Assembly (NCBI GenBank): GCA_039621445.1
Contig: CP154954.1
Span: 61,005,858 to 61,069,857 of the forward strand
Length of the DNA stretch: 64,000 nt
DNA from: Euglena gracilis
Taxonomy: Eukaryota; Euglenida; Euglenophyceae; Euglenales
Direction: 5' to 3'
Position 1 is the first letter of the stretch; each line of letters begins with the position of its first letter. The notes beneath the pieces were generated by a model. It ran no database searches, was not told the DNA's origin, and saw nothing but the letters and a program-made list of their open reading frames with translations. This document shows positions 45,696 to 56,165 of the stretch, one piece after another. Made by a program: the position numbers and the translations under genes.

Positions 45696-46345
45696 TGGCA
45701 GTCAAAAAATCGTTGTCAGGAAAATTCGGCGACAGGTTGAGAGGCCGGGTTGTCCTCTACCCTAGATTAGGTAGGTCTAAACTAGACCACCCCCCCCCCC
45801 TTTATTTCAGCACACCCACGGGCCAACGGACCCCCCAAATGCTCAAGTAAGGGGGGGTCAAAGGGGGGGGGGTCAAAAATTTCTTTAGGAAGAGGGCAAA
45901 AAAATTTCGGCGCATGAAAAAAAATTTCCCCGGGCCCAAATGCTCAAAAAAGGGGGGGTGAAATAAATGGGGGGGGTAGACTAGACTAGGTAGGTCTAGG
46001 GGGGCACTCTACAACGTAAGAAACGGCCAGAGGTTGCCTTTGAGCAATACGACAGGGAGTGTTAGACGTCACGGAAGACGACCCGCTTTACACAAAAAAC
46101 AACTCCTTCGATCGTTGTTTTACGGAATGCCCGAGCAACGGCATTCACGTATGTATGAAACGAGGTTGCCGAACGATTCCCTGAAACGAACAGAGTTCCC
46201 GACTGCCCTGTGCCAGCAGGGTGCCATGAAGGGGGTCAACCTTCGGTTTCTTGGCACCTTGCTGGTAACCCCCCCCCCCCCACCAAATAATACCCCCCGG
46301 GGTATTATTTTTTCGCCCGAAGTCCCGGCCCGAGGGGGTGCCAAA

Positions 46346-47617
46346 CGGTAGACTGGGGGGGGGGGGTAGTGGGTAGTCGGCCGACTAGTCGGCCGACTAC
46401 CCAATTGGTCCACCGACTAGTCGGCCGACTAATTGGTCGGTAGCTAGTCGGCGGGGGGGTAGTGGGTAGTCGGCCGACTAGTCGGCCGACTACCCACTCT
46501 AATGTACTAACGGGTCAAAACCGCCGACTTTTAAGCCCCCCCCCTGGGAAAAAAAAATGTCTAAATCACCTCAACGCCGGTCAAAACCCACCCAAATGGC
46601 TCCAGAACCCCCCAATCGGGGGTGAATATGCAAAAAAATTGGGGGAAAATGTCCATTTTGGGCCACTTTTGACAAAAGTACACCTCTCCCCATGAATTTT
46701 CAATATAAGTCAAAATTTGCACAAAAAAAGGGTCTTATCCCTCCAAGTCTATTGCCAACATAGAAGGGATTTTGTTATTTGAGGGGGGGGGGTGCGGGGG
46801 GGGCGGAGCCCCCCCCGCCTATGCCAAAGTGAGCCACAAAAACGACTTAGCCCCCGAGTATGTTGCCAACAGAAGGGATTTTGTTATTTGAGGGGGGGGT
46901 GCGGGGGGGGCGGAGCCCCCCCCCGCCTATGCCAAAGTGAGCCACAAAAACGACTTAGCCCCCGAGTATGTTGCCAACAGAGAAGGGATTTTGTTATTTG
47001 AGGGGGGGGTGCGGGGGGGCGGAGCCCCCCCCGCCTATGCCAAAGTGAGCCACAAAAACGACTTAGCCCCCGAGTATGTTGCCAACACAGAAGGGATTTT
47101 GTTATTTGAGTCTCGGATTGGGGTGGAGGGGGGAGTTTTCTGCCTCTCGTGATGCAAAACGCAGATTGCAGTTTGCATTTCTAAAGGATTTTAATGTAAT
47201 CCCTGTTTCATCATTGGTTTTTTACCCCTCCGAACCCCCATCAAGGGCCCACCGACCCCCCACTGACCAAAGATTTCCATCTGGGGGTGTTTATTTAGGC
47301 GTAAGACACTTATTTGGACCCATCCGGACCATTTCCGGGTGATTTGGGCCCGCCACAGGCCATTTTTATGACCGCCGACTAGCCACCGACTAGTTTCCAT
47401 TGGATTTTGTTCATGGGGGGGGGGCTTAAAAGTCGGCGGTTTTGACCCGTTAGTACATTAGAGTGGGTAGTCGGCCGACTAGTTGGCCGACTACCCACTA
47501 CCCCCCCCCCCCCCTGTCTCGCCGACTAGCTACCGACTAGGACTAGTCGGTGGACCAATTGGGTAGTCGGCCGACTAGTCGGCCGACTACCCACTACCCC
47601 CCCCTCCCAGTCTACCG
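46346..47617. mobile_element. Foldback/TIR element, copy A (1.27 kb)
   Basis: Bounded by inverted repeats of about 215 bp that begin CGGTAGACTGG and contain several palindromes of the type TAGTCGGCCGACTA, then ACTCTAATGTACTAACGGGTC and CCGCCGACTTTTAAGCCCC. The interior holds a 105-110 bp VNTR and no transposase. A direct-oriented second copy lies at 48061-49422. Such long self-complementary termini define foldback elements. No clear target duplication found. Confidence 0.75.
46735..47110. repeat. ~108-bp VNTR in foldback copy A
   Basis: Three full units plus part of a fourth, each with GTTGCCAACA(CA)GAAGGGATTTTG, a G-run, GCGGAG, a C-run and CGCCTATGCCAAAGTGAGCC. Flanking G- and C-runs in every unit can pair. 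Confidence 0.85.
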
Positions 47618-48060
47618 CCTTGCGCCGCCCGAGGGGGGGGGGTGTTATTTTTCCAAAATTTTCGAAATTTTTCGAAGTCCCGTAAAACCCAAAATAGCAC
47701 CCTTTGGGGTCATTTTTTGCACTTTCTTGTGAAATTTACCATTTTATGCAGGTCAGATGAGCCAGAAAAATTGATTTTTTTTCGTAATTTGTTGTCAGAG
47801 ATTTTGGTTTTTACCGACATTTTCAGGTCAAAAATCCGGGCCTTCGGCCCGGAACAGGGGGGGGGGGGTATTATTTCGGCGACCGAAGTTGGACCCCAAA
47901 GGGGGTATAATTTGGGGGGGTTTACCGCGAGAGCAGCCAGGAACAGTTCCGTCCTAGGGGGAGGTGGCAAAAGACCATTCACAAAGTTTGCTGTGCGTTT
48001 AGCCCATACATCTCTCTAAGGTTTTGCGAACCCCCCCCCCCCCCCGGGGGGAGTGCCAAA

Positions 48061-49422
48061 CGGTAGACTGGGGGGGGGGTAGTGGGTAGTCGGCCGACTA
48101 GTCGGCCGACTACCCAATTGGTCCACCGACTAGTCGGCCGACTAATTGGTCGGTGGCTAGTCGGCGGGGGGGTAGTGGGTAGTCGGCCGACTACCCACTC
48201 TAATGTACTAACAGGTCAAAACCGCCGACTTTTAAGCCCCCCCCCCCTGGTAAAAAAAAATGTCTAAATCACCTCAACGCCGGTCAAAACCCACCCAAAT
48301 GGCTCCAGAACCCCCCAATCGGGGGTGAATATGCAAAAAAATTGGCCACTTTTCACAAAAGTACACCTCTCCCCATTGAATTTTCAATATAAGTCAAAAT
48401 TTGCACAAAAAAAGGGTCTTATCCCCCAAGTCTATAGCCAACATAGAAGGGATTTTGTTATTTGAGGGGGGGGTGCGGGGGGGGCGGAGCCCCCCCGCCT
48501 ATGCCAAAGTAAGCCACAACAACGACTTAGCCCCCGAGCATGTCGCCAACACAGAAGGGATTTTGTCATTTGAGGGCGGGGGGGTGCGGGGGGGGGGGCG
48601 GAGCCCCCCCCCCCCGCCTATGCCAAAGTGAGCCACAAAAACGACTTAGCCCCCGAATATGTTGCCAACACAGAAGGGATTTTGTGATTTGAGGGGGGTG
48701 CGCGGGGGGGGGCGGAGCCCCCCCCGCCTATGCCAAAGTGAGCCACAAAAACGACTTAGCCCCCGAGTATGTTGCCAACACAGAAGGGATTTTGTTATTT
48801 GAGGGGGGGGGGGTGGGGAGGGGGGGGGGGCGCCCGCCCCGCCTATGCCAAAGTGAGCCACAAAAACGACTTAGCCCCCGAGTATGTTGCCAACACAGAA
48901 GGGATTTTGTTATTTGAGTCTCGGATTGGGGTGGAGGGGGGAGTTTTCTGCCTCTCGTGATGCAAAACGCAGATTGCAGATTGCATTTCTAAAGGATTTT
49001 AATGTAATCCCTGTTTCATCATTGGTTTTTTACCCCTCCGGACCCCCATCAAGGGCCCACCGACCCCCCACTGACCAAAGATTTCCATCTGGGGGTGTTT
49101 ATTTAGGCGTAAGACACTTATTTGGACCCATCCGGACCATTTCCGGGTGATTTGGGCCCGCCACAGACCATTTTTATGACCGCCGACTAGCCACCGACTA
49201 GTTTGCATTGGATTTTGTTCATGGGGGGGTGCTTAAAAGTCGGCGGTTTTGACCCGTTAGTACATTAGAGTGGGTAGTCGGCCGACTAGTTGGCCGACTA
49301 CCCACTACCCCCCCCCCCTGTCTCGCCGACTAGCTACCGACTAGGACTAGTCGGTGGACCAATTGGGTAGTCGGCCGACTAGTCAGCCGACTACCCACTA
49401 CCCCCCCCCCCCCAGTCTACCG
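48061..49422. mobile_element. Foldback/TIR element, copy B (1.36 kb)
   Basis: Same termini and interior as copy A but with one more VNTR unit and a shorter left TIR (one palindrome fewer near 48180). Both copies sit between TGCCAAA on the left and CCTTGCGCC on the right, so the terminal repeat may extend with mismatches beyond CGGTAGACTGG. Confidence 0.75.
48410..48920. repeat. ~108-bp VNTR in foldback copy B
   Basis: Four to five units of the family at 46735-47110; the third and fourth differ in G/C-run length. Confidence 0.85.
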
Positions 49423-50093
49423 CCTTGCGCCAGGGGGGGCGGCTGCAGCCAGCCCCGATTTGGGCCCAGCCCCCCGGGGGGGGGGGTGCTGCTAGCCCAG
49501 CTAGCCAGCCCCTTTTTTGGGGGTCCAGCCCAAAATTTTTCGGCGCAAAGCGCCGAAATTTTTTGAAAAAATTGTGTTCAAAAATGGCCAAAAATGGGGT
49601 TTGGGGGGCGTTTGGGGCATTTTTGGGGGGTTTCAGATGCATCATTTTTTCAAAACTGTGTTCTGCAGGTCATTTCTGGGCATTTTTCCGATTTCAGTCC
49701 AGCTCGCCCCGATTTGGGTCCAGCCGGGGCGGGCTAGCCAGCCCAAATTTCTAGCCCTAGCCCAGCAACCCCCCCCCCCCGGGGTCCTTAAAGAGATGTA
49801 TGGTTTAGCCATAGTGGGAGGGCTGCGGAAAAAAAAAGAAGAAAAAGAAAGAAAAAAAGGGGGTGACACGTTTTCCATGAGGGCATTTGTGGCAATGACA
49901 CGTTTTCCATTAAGGCATCTGTGGCAATGACACGTTTTCCATTAAGGCATCTGTGGTCAGGCACGTTTTCCATTAGGGCGCCGTTTTTTGGGTCCGAATT
50001 TCATATTTTCCCGTTTTTGACCCCTTGTGTGAATCATGACCACGACTTTCAGGGCAGGCATTTGGCGGGCTCTGAACACGTTTTTAAACAATC
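49423..50093. other. Intergenic DNA, no recognised gene
   Basis: Contains CAGCCCCGATTTGGG-type direct repeats (49450 and 49707), a purine-rich run at 49830-49860 and an ACGTTTTCCAT cluster at 49866-49978. Confidence 0.5.
49866..49978. repeat. ACGTTTTCCAT minisatellite, cluster 3
   Basis: Four units of about 30 bp, the most regular of the three clusters. Confidence 0.75.
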
Positions 50094-50191
50094 TGGCTGA
50101 GCCCAGATTTCAACCTGAAAACGTGTTCAGGGGGCCCCCTTCGGGGGCCCCCTCCTGGACACGTTTTCAGGCTGAAATCTGGGCTCAGCCA
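50094..50191. repeat. Near-perfect 98-bp palindrome
   Basis: Arms of about 46-48 bases, TGGCTGAGCCCAGATTTCA...GGGGGCCCCC and its complement, with a TTCG loop at 50140-50143. TTCG is a stable RNA tetraloop. Confidence 0.85.
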
Positions 50192-50544
50192 CAATGTGAG
50201 TAGAAAATTGACATTTTTTTGGCTGAAATGGCAGAGTCCAAAGGGGGGGGGGCCGATCCTACCCAGTTTGGACCCCTTCGCGCGTGAATAACTCGGGCCT
50301 GGCGGGGAGTTGGGGGTCAAACCCAGGTGATTCGGAAACTAGAAATCCAGTCGCCCACAACTGAAAATTTTTTTTCGGGAACCGAGCCGGGGTCATGGTG
50401 ATAATCCGCCGCTTTTCACGGTCTACCCCGGGGGGGGGGGGGCAGGTGGGGGGGTTGGACCCCCCCTTTTCCCTGGTGGTAAGCTTCACTCAGACTCTAA
50501 AGAGATAAGAGCTCAGCGACCAGGGTGTGACGTAGAGCTGAGCT

Positions 50545-50930
50545 CTTTGGGGGACCACCCCGGCCCGGGAAAAACGCTCATTTTCGGCTCAAAAACACCT
50601 TTTCTGGGTCCGGGGGGCCAAAAAACATCGTTTTGGGCAAAAAATATTTTCGATTTTTTTCCGACTTTTTTTGCCCCGGGTTTGACCCAAAATCACTGGG
50701 TTGGCGGCGCAAAACGGGGCGCCGGCGGGTCGAAAAACGCTCATTTTTGGCTCGAAAACACTTTTTTCGGGTCTGGGAGGTCAAAAAACATGGTTTTGGG
50801 CAAATTTTTGGGCAAATTTTTTCCTCGAATTTTTCGACTTTTTGACCCAAAAATGGCCACCGGCCACCGTGGGTCCGGGTCGGAATTTCTTTTGCTCCGC
50901 CCCCTTCCGAAACTAGGTGGGGGGACCCCT
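50545..50930. repeat. Satellite-type modules, two diverged units
   Basis: AACGCTCATTTT(C/T)GGCTC, GGGTC(C/T)GGG and CAAAAAACAT(C/G)G recur at 50572 and 50737, as in the array at 62572-63440. Confidence 0.75.
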
Positions 50931-51084
50931 CCTACCGTGGAGGACCAGGTTTTGAATACCACCCCCCCCCCCCCCTAAGTGACCGTGGGACCTGGGGGGG
51001 TTCAATTAGGGGGTGCTTCAGCACGGAATCCCCCCAGGCAGGCAATCAAGGGGGGGTTGAACAGGGGGGGGGGAAATGCAACTT

Positions 51085-51480
51085 GCATAATTTGAATTTT
51101 TTTGCATAATCGGCTTTCCCCGAAATTTGCATTTTTTTGCATTTTTTTGCATTTTTTTTTGCATAAAATATTTTCCCCGGAAAAAAATTTTGTAGTTGGT
51201 TGCCATATGTTTGAAATTTTTTTGCATTTTTTTGCATTTTCTACATAAAATATTTTGCCCTGGAAAAAAATTTTGTTGTTGGTTGCCATATTTATGGATT
51301 TTTTTGCATTTTTTTTGCATTTTTTTGCATAAAATATTTTGCCCTGGAAATTTTTTTTGATCTTAGGCAGCAAAGCTCTGTTATATTCCAGCTTTTTCTC
51401 AGGTTTTTCATGCAAGTTGCATTTTTTTGCATTTTTTTTGCATTTTTTTGCATTTTTTTGCATTTTTTTGACTTGCATAA
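51085..51480. repeat. T-rich GCATTTTTTT minisatellite
   Basis: Runs of TTTTTTGCAT mixed with longer units AAAATATTTT(C/G)CCC(C/T)GGAAAAAAATTTTG and GTTGGTTGCCATAT, each present two to four times. Reading frames full of Lys here are artefacts. Confidence 0.8.
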
Positions 51481-51753
51481 TTTGAAGGGCCCAGTTGCAT
51501 TTCCCCCCCCCCCTGGGTTGAAAACACTTTCCCCGGGGCGTTTGGTCAATTAGGGGGGGGGTTCAATTAGGTTCAATTAGGGGGGGGAGGTGGTAGTGCT
51601 GAGCTCTAAACGGGACAATGCATGTAATGAAACAAATGAACCAATAATGAATGTTAACCCACCCACACACCTCACACCCGTTTTATTGATTATTTTCAAC
51701 TTTTTGAACCGTTTTTTTTTTTTTGACCCAAATTCCATAGGTTTTGATACGAA

Positions 51754-51877
51754 AACTGTGTCCAGAACGCCGGTTCGGACCACGGAACTGTGTTCCAGAA
51801 CGCCGGTTCGGGCGGCAGCCCGAACCGGCGTTCTGGAACACAGTTCCGTGGTCCGAACCGGCGTTCTGGACACAGTT
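51754..51877. repeat. Perfect 124-bp palindrome with 60-bp arms
   Basis: Arms 51754-51813 and 51818-51877 are complementary at every base I compared, with a 4-base GGCA loop. Each arm holds two GAACGCCGGTTCGG cores separated by a CACGGAACTGTG segment. Confidence 0.9.
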
Positions 51878-52029
51878 GTTGAAACCGTGGGCTCTGGCTT
51901 CACGCCCGAACCGGCGTTCAAGGAATCCAGGCCAATTTCGGCCTAAATACCCATTTTTCGAACATTTTGGAGCATTTTTGGGCTCCTTTGGGCGCATGGC
52001 CATATCGACCGGCCGATTGAAGTTTTCAA

Positions 52030-52430
52030 ACGTCTGGTGCCATGTTACCCATCGATCGAAAGCTCTTCTCAAGTGCTTTTGGCAGATAGCCACAGGATTC
52101 AGCAATAATCCACACAGCGCTTATTTTCAGCGATCGTGCATTCCAAAATTTGACATCCTAATTTGTGAAATCCCACACCTGAGGTGCCATACAGCATATC
52201 AATCGAAAGCTCTCGCCAGGGCCTTTCATTTGGTACCCACAGAACTCAGCTATACTGCAGAGCACTCTGAAAATCGGCGATCGCATTTTCAGACCCTGTT
52301 TGCAAAGTCGAAATTCTTATGTTTCACCTGCCATGTTGCCCATCGATCGAAAGCTCTTCTCAAGGGCTTTCAGCAGATGGCCTTAGATTTCAGCCGTGCT
52401 GCATGGTATTCTATTTCAAAATTCCCCAAA
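52030..52430. repeat. GATCGAAAGCTCT dispersed repeat, three diverged copies
   Basis: Copies near 52030, 52180 and 52320 share CCAT...CAT(C/A)GATCGAAAGCTCT(T)C, a GGCTTT(C/T) stretch and CAGCGATCG or CGGCGATCG further on; spacing about 140-150 bp. Opposite-strand copies lie at 54290-54420 and 54600-54700. Confidence 0.7.
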
Positions 52431-52580
52431 TTTGGCCGAATGGAAATTGTTGCACAAAATACCCCAATATCTGGCCAATTACCCCCCAAAAACTGCTCAG
52501 ATGTGATTGCCACATGTCTACTAAGCATTTTGAACACTTTTTGGCACTTTTTATTTTGGGTCCCCTGGACGATATCTTCC

Positions 52581-52662
52581 CGCCCGAACCGGCGTTCCAG
52601 AACGCCGGTTCGGCGCAAAAATTTCTGCGCCGAACCGGCGTTCTGGAACGCCGGTTCGGGCG
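52581..52662. repeat. 82-bp palindrome, GAACGCCGGTTC family
   Basis: Arms 52581-52617 and 52626-52662 (37 bases, CGCCCGAACCGGCGTTCC... and complement) around an 8-base A/T-rich loop. Same core as the palindrome at 51754. Confidence 0.85.
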
Positions 52663-52689
52663 TGAAGCCAGAGCCCCAATACACGGTTT

Positions 52690-52965
52690 CAAGGCCAAAA
52701 ACAGGGCGCCAGTGTCGAAAAACACCCATTTTCGGCTTTGAAAAAAACAGTTTTTCCAGGTCCGGAAGGCCAATAAACATCATTTCGGGCAAAAATCTTT
52801 TTCGATTTTTTTTCGACCTTTTTGACCCGGTTTTGACCCAAAGTCAATGGGTTGGCAGCCCAAAACGGGGGCGCTGGCGGGTCAAAAAACGCCCATTTTC
52901 GGCCCAAAAACATTTTTCCGGGTCCGGGAGGCCCAAAAACATCGTTTTGGGCAAAAAAATTTTCC
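52690..52965. repeat. Satellite-type modules
   Basis: Two units with AAACACCCATTTTCGGC or AACGCCCATTTTCGGC, GGGTCCGG and AAACATC, related to 62572-63440. Confidence 0.75.
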
Positions 52966-53229
52966 ATCCAGCCAATAGCTCAGAAAACCCCTGGTGTCCC
53001 CCCAAGATTAAGGGGGGGGGTCCGACCCAGCCCCACGCCTGCCTTTCTGTCGAAGGCTTAAAAATTTTTTAGAGGGGATGGATGGATTTAAATTTGGTGG
53101 TCAGAGCGACTAGTCGCTCCGACCACCAATGGACCCTGGCGACTACCAAATGTAATTTCTTGCTCAGGGGCACTGTGTTTTCTGAGTGGTTTTGCATGCA
53201 CCATGTTGGCAGGGGCGAAAAAAATCGGT

Positions 53230-53320
53230 CCAATTGACCCGTTAGCATATTGGACTGGGTGGTCGGCTAGTCGGCCAACTACCCCCCCCCCCCACAGTCT
53301 GCGTCATTGCGCCCATATCG
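53230..53320. repeat. Fragment of a foldback-type terminus
   Basis: GACCCGTTAGCATATTGGACTGGGTGGTCGG...ACTACCC, a C-run, ACAGTCTGCGTCATTGCGCC is a diverged version of the right end of the foldback elements at 46346 and 48061. Confidence 0.55.
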
Positions 53321-53559
53321 GGGGTCAATGTGCCTCTTCGAGGTTAAATGTCTCCATTTCAGTGCTGTGGGCAAACGCAATTGTGCATAATGTGACCCCC
53401 CCTACAAGGCCAATTAGGGGGGGGGGGTTGGGGGGAACCAGGCATTTATGCCGACCGCAGCCGACCGCGCAACTTTTTTCTAATTGATGCCAATTTTTCA
53501 GTGAGAATGAGGAATTAGGCTCATTTTTATCCCAGATGTTGAGATTTTTCTGGCTCATC

Positions 53560-53960
53560 TGGCTCATGTTGCCACTTTTGGCCATTTTTGGCCATTTTTG
53601 GTCGCTTTTGTCCCCTTTTGGCCCATTTGCCACCATAATTCACCCATTTTGACCTATTTTGACCATTTTTGGCACTTTTTGCCCACTTCTTGTAATTTTG
53701 GGCCATTTTGTCCTGCTCTTGGGGCATTTAGGGCCATTTTTGACCATTTAAAGCCACTTTCGACCTTTTCTTTTGTTATTTTTGCCCATTTTTTGGTCTG
53801 CTTTTGGTCCAATTTGACCATTTTGAGCATTTTGCGCAGTTTGTTGCCAAAAATGAACAAAAGCTGCCATTTTTGGATATTTTTTTTGCTATTTTTGCCT
53901 GCTTTTGGAACTTTTGGCCATTTTAACCATGTTTTGCCACTTTTAGGCCATTTTTAGGTC
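53560..53960. repeat. GGCCATTTTTGACC degenerate array (cluster 1)
   Basis: Degenerate units of 10-20 bp built on GGCCATTTTTGG, TTTTGACCATTTT and TTTTTGCCCA. It is the opposite-strand form of the arrays at 54920-55210 and 57490-57900. Confidence 0.7.
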
Positions 53961-54003
53961 ACGTTTGACTGCTCTTGATGTCAAAAGCAACAAAAAGACG
54001 TTT

Positions 54004-54126
54004 AAGCCGGCGTTTGAGACGCCGGGCTCAGGACAGAACCGCGTCCCCCCCACGGGCTTCCGGACGCCGGTTCTGTCTTAAAGCCCGGCGTTAGGAACGC
54101 CGGCTTTGTCCAAAGCCCGGCGTCCG
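54004..54126. repeat. GACGCCGG fold-back cluster 2
   Basis: GCCGGCGTTTGAGACGCCGGG, a short C-run, then GACGCCGGTTCTGTCTTAAAG and GGAACGCCGGCTTTGTCC. Same order as 44990-45149 with fewer units. Confidence 0.75.
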
Positions 54127-54289
54127 ATTTTCATTCCTAAAAATGTCACCAAAAGTGCCCAAAAGTGGCCCTAAGGTGCTGGTATGAGTGTTTCAACCAT
54201 CAAGGACAATGAATTTTGCCATCTGGGGACCACTAGGGTGGATATCCAAATTTGGTGAAAATTGGCCCAGATTTGGAAATAGAGTACCG

Positions 54290-54700
54290 TGCAGCGTGGA
54301 AAGATCTGATGAGCACCGCTGGTCGTCTGTTGAAAAGAGCTTTCGATCGAGGGGTAACTTGGTACCCTAACGTTGCACGCAGCCCGAGATACGCTCACGA
54401 TCGTCGGATCGGCCGGAATCTGAGTCGAAATTTGTCGCAATTTTTGGTGATTTTTGGTTTGAGATGCTGAATAAACCTTACAGAAACGTTTTTCCTCTTC
54501 GAATCAACGACCTGAGGGCCTTGGGGGGGCACCAGAGTTGTGAAATTAGGATTCCCTACTGACAGAAAATAAAAGCTCCAGGCGACGTGGCTGAATTTGG
54601 TGGTGATCGCCAGTCGTCTGATGAAAAGAGCTTTCGATCGAGGGGTGATTTTATACTTGGACGATTGACACAGCCAGAAATACCCTCGCGATCGCCGGAA
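54290..54700. repeat. GATCGAAAGCTCT repeat, opposite-strand copies
   Basis: AAAAGAGCTTTCGATCGAGGGGT occurs at 54335 and 54624, each followed by TACTTGG or TTGGTACCC-like sequence and CTCGCGATCG or CTCACGATCG. Confidence 0.7.
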
Positions 54701-54783
54701 TTTGGTGAAGTGCAAAGTGGTGTGACATTGCAGATCGGTGGTCGGAGATTGGTCCTGGGAGTGTCTTTTGGCCGAAGGTTGGG

Positions 54784-54883
54784 GACGCCGGTTCTGTCCT
54801 GAGCCCGGCGTCTCTAAAACGCCGGCTTAAACAAGAGGTGTCGGACGCCGGTTCTGTCCAAAGCCCGGCGTCCGACACCTCTT
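54784..54883. repeat. GACGCCGG fold-back cluster 3 with 51-bp hairpin
   Basis: Ends in a hairpin with 19-bp arms (AAGAGGTGTCGGACGCCGG and complement, 54833-54883), preceded by GACGCCGGTTCTGTCCTGAG. Confidence 0.75.
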
Positions 54884-54909
54884 TTTTGTAGTAAAAGTGG
54901 CCTGAAAGT

Positions 54910-55210
54910 GGCCTGAAGTGGGTGAAAATGGCCAAAAGCAGAGAAAGTGGTCAACAGTGGGTTAAAGAGGCCAAAAGTGGTCAAAAGAGGTCAAAGCAAA
55001 GCAAAAGCTGTCCAAAAGCAGCCAAAACACAGCAAAAAGTGGGCAAAAGCAACAAAAAAGTGACCAAAACAAAGCAAAAGGGAGGAAATAATGGGCAAAG
55101 GCAGCAAAAATCGACCAAAAATGGCAACAGTGGCCAAAAGCAGTCCAAAAGCATCAAAAACTGGCCAAAAGCAGCGAAAAGTGGCCAAAAGTCGGCAACA
55201 GTGGATTGTG
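54910..55210. repeat. CAAAAGTGG degenerate array (cluster 2)
   Basis: Units such as GGCCAAAAGTGGTCAAAAG and CAGCAAAAAGTGGGCAAAAG, 9-20 bp, irregular. Confidence 0.75.
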
Positions 55211-55937
55211 TGATTGTGATATATGCTCATTTTGTTGGCCTGCCCCCCACCTGCAGCCAACTATTTTGCCGACCGCTGCCGACCGCGGCCGACCGCGGGC
55301 TAAAATTTGGAATCTGTCATAGGTGTTTGGGGGAACCCCCGTAAAACACCCGAATAAAGGCATTTTTTTCCCTTGAAATGAGTGACCCCCCCCCCCCTAA
55401 TTGGCCACCTGGGCTCTGGCCAATTAGGGGGGGGGGGGACAAATGGGGGGGGGTCACGTTAGACACCCCCCCACCCGGGTCCCAGAAAATTTGGAATCCT
55501 CACTTTTGGTTACCTGGAGCCTCCAGGGAGGCTCCTGGGCTCCCTGAAACGCACTAAATGGCGGTCTGGTGGGGGGTCGACCCCCCCACCAGGTCTTCCT
55601 GTTCTGCCCTGGTGTGGGGGGCATTGGGGGAAAGGAATTGGGATGTTGAATCCGTCACCCCACAACAATCAACAATTTAATGACCCTGCAATTTCACCAC
55701 AAAATAAGTCCAAAGACAAAGATGAGGGGCGGGGGGCGGGGGCGGGGTGGGCTCACCCCCTGGGGGTGCCTGCCTGGTCAGGCACTCCTGATCCGACCCC
55801 AAGGCCAAAAGTGCACTAGCACAGAACCGGCGCCGAAGGCACCGGTTGTCCAAAATGGCCTATTTTCAAAGCTTGGGCACACCACCACGCACACAGACAA
55901 AAAGGGCCAGAGGTGAACAACAGCGCCAGGCCAGAAG
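55211..55937. other. Intergenic DNA, no recognised gene
   Basis: Includes GACCGCTGCCGACCGCGGCCGACCGCGG at 55271-55300, long C/G runs and a CGGCGCCGAAGGCACCGG palindrome at 55827-55846. A left terminal duplication for the next element is at 55930-55937 (GCCAGAAG). Confidence 0.5.
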
Positions 55938-56165
55938 CAGGGGTTTTTTTTTAGCCTTGGACCCCCTCCCCCCCCAGGGGGGGTGGGGGTGGGGGCCGGT
56001 GGGTATATCTTTTCGGCGCCGAAAATTTTGAAATGGTATTATTTTTAGCATTTTCGGGCAAAAGTCCCCCGGGACCCCCCCCCCCTCCCCTGGGGGGCCC
56101 CACCCCAGGGGGTGGGTGGGTGGGTGCCGACCCCCACCCCCCCCCCGGTCTTAAAAAAACCCCTG
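55938..56165 (+). mobile_element. Short hAT-like TIR element (228 bp) with 8-bp duplication
   Basis: Starts CAGGGGTTTTTTTTTAG and ends CTTAAAAAAACCCCTG, imperfect inverted termini. GCCAGAAG flanks it at both 55930-55937 and 56166-56173. CAGGG-type termini and 8-bp duplications are characteristic of hAT elements. The interior has C/G runs and GGTGGGTATATCTTTTCGGCG; no coding capacity. Confidence 0.75.

Larger units (their letters stand above)
43446..46345. other. C/G-tract-rich intergenic DNA without a recognised gene
   Basis: Holds many runs of 7-13 C or G, a diverged satellite-type module at 43995-44110, GGTACATTATGGGG repeats at 44240-44280, a fold-back cluster at 44990-45149 and ACGTTTTCCAT repeats. 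A short coding-like stretch at 46013-46240 has no recognisable product. Confidence 0.5.

Noticed and set aside
45760-46005. AGGTAGGTCTA repeats as TIRs of a small element
   Set aside because: The two ends are mostly direct, not inverted, and no duplication flanks them.
46735-47110. CRISPR-like regular array
   Set aside because: The spacers are the same G- and C-runs in each unit, not unique sequences, and the context is eukaryotic; it is a VNTR.
51002-51478. Lys-rich minus-strand frames
   Set aside because: Translation of the T-rich GCATTTTTT minisatellite.
54303-54340. CTGATGAG followed by GAAA, resembling a hammerhead ribozyme core
   Set aside because: No stem II can pair between the two conserved parts and the other copies do not keep the motif.
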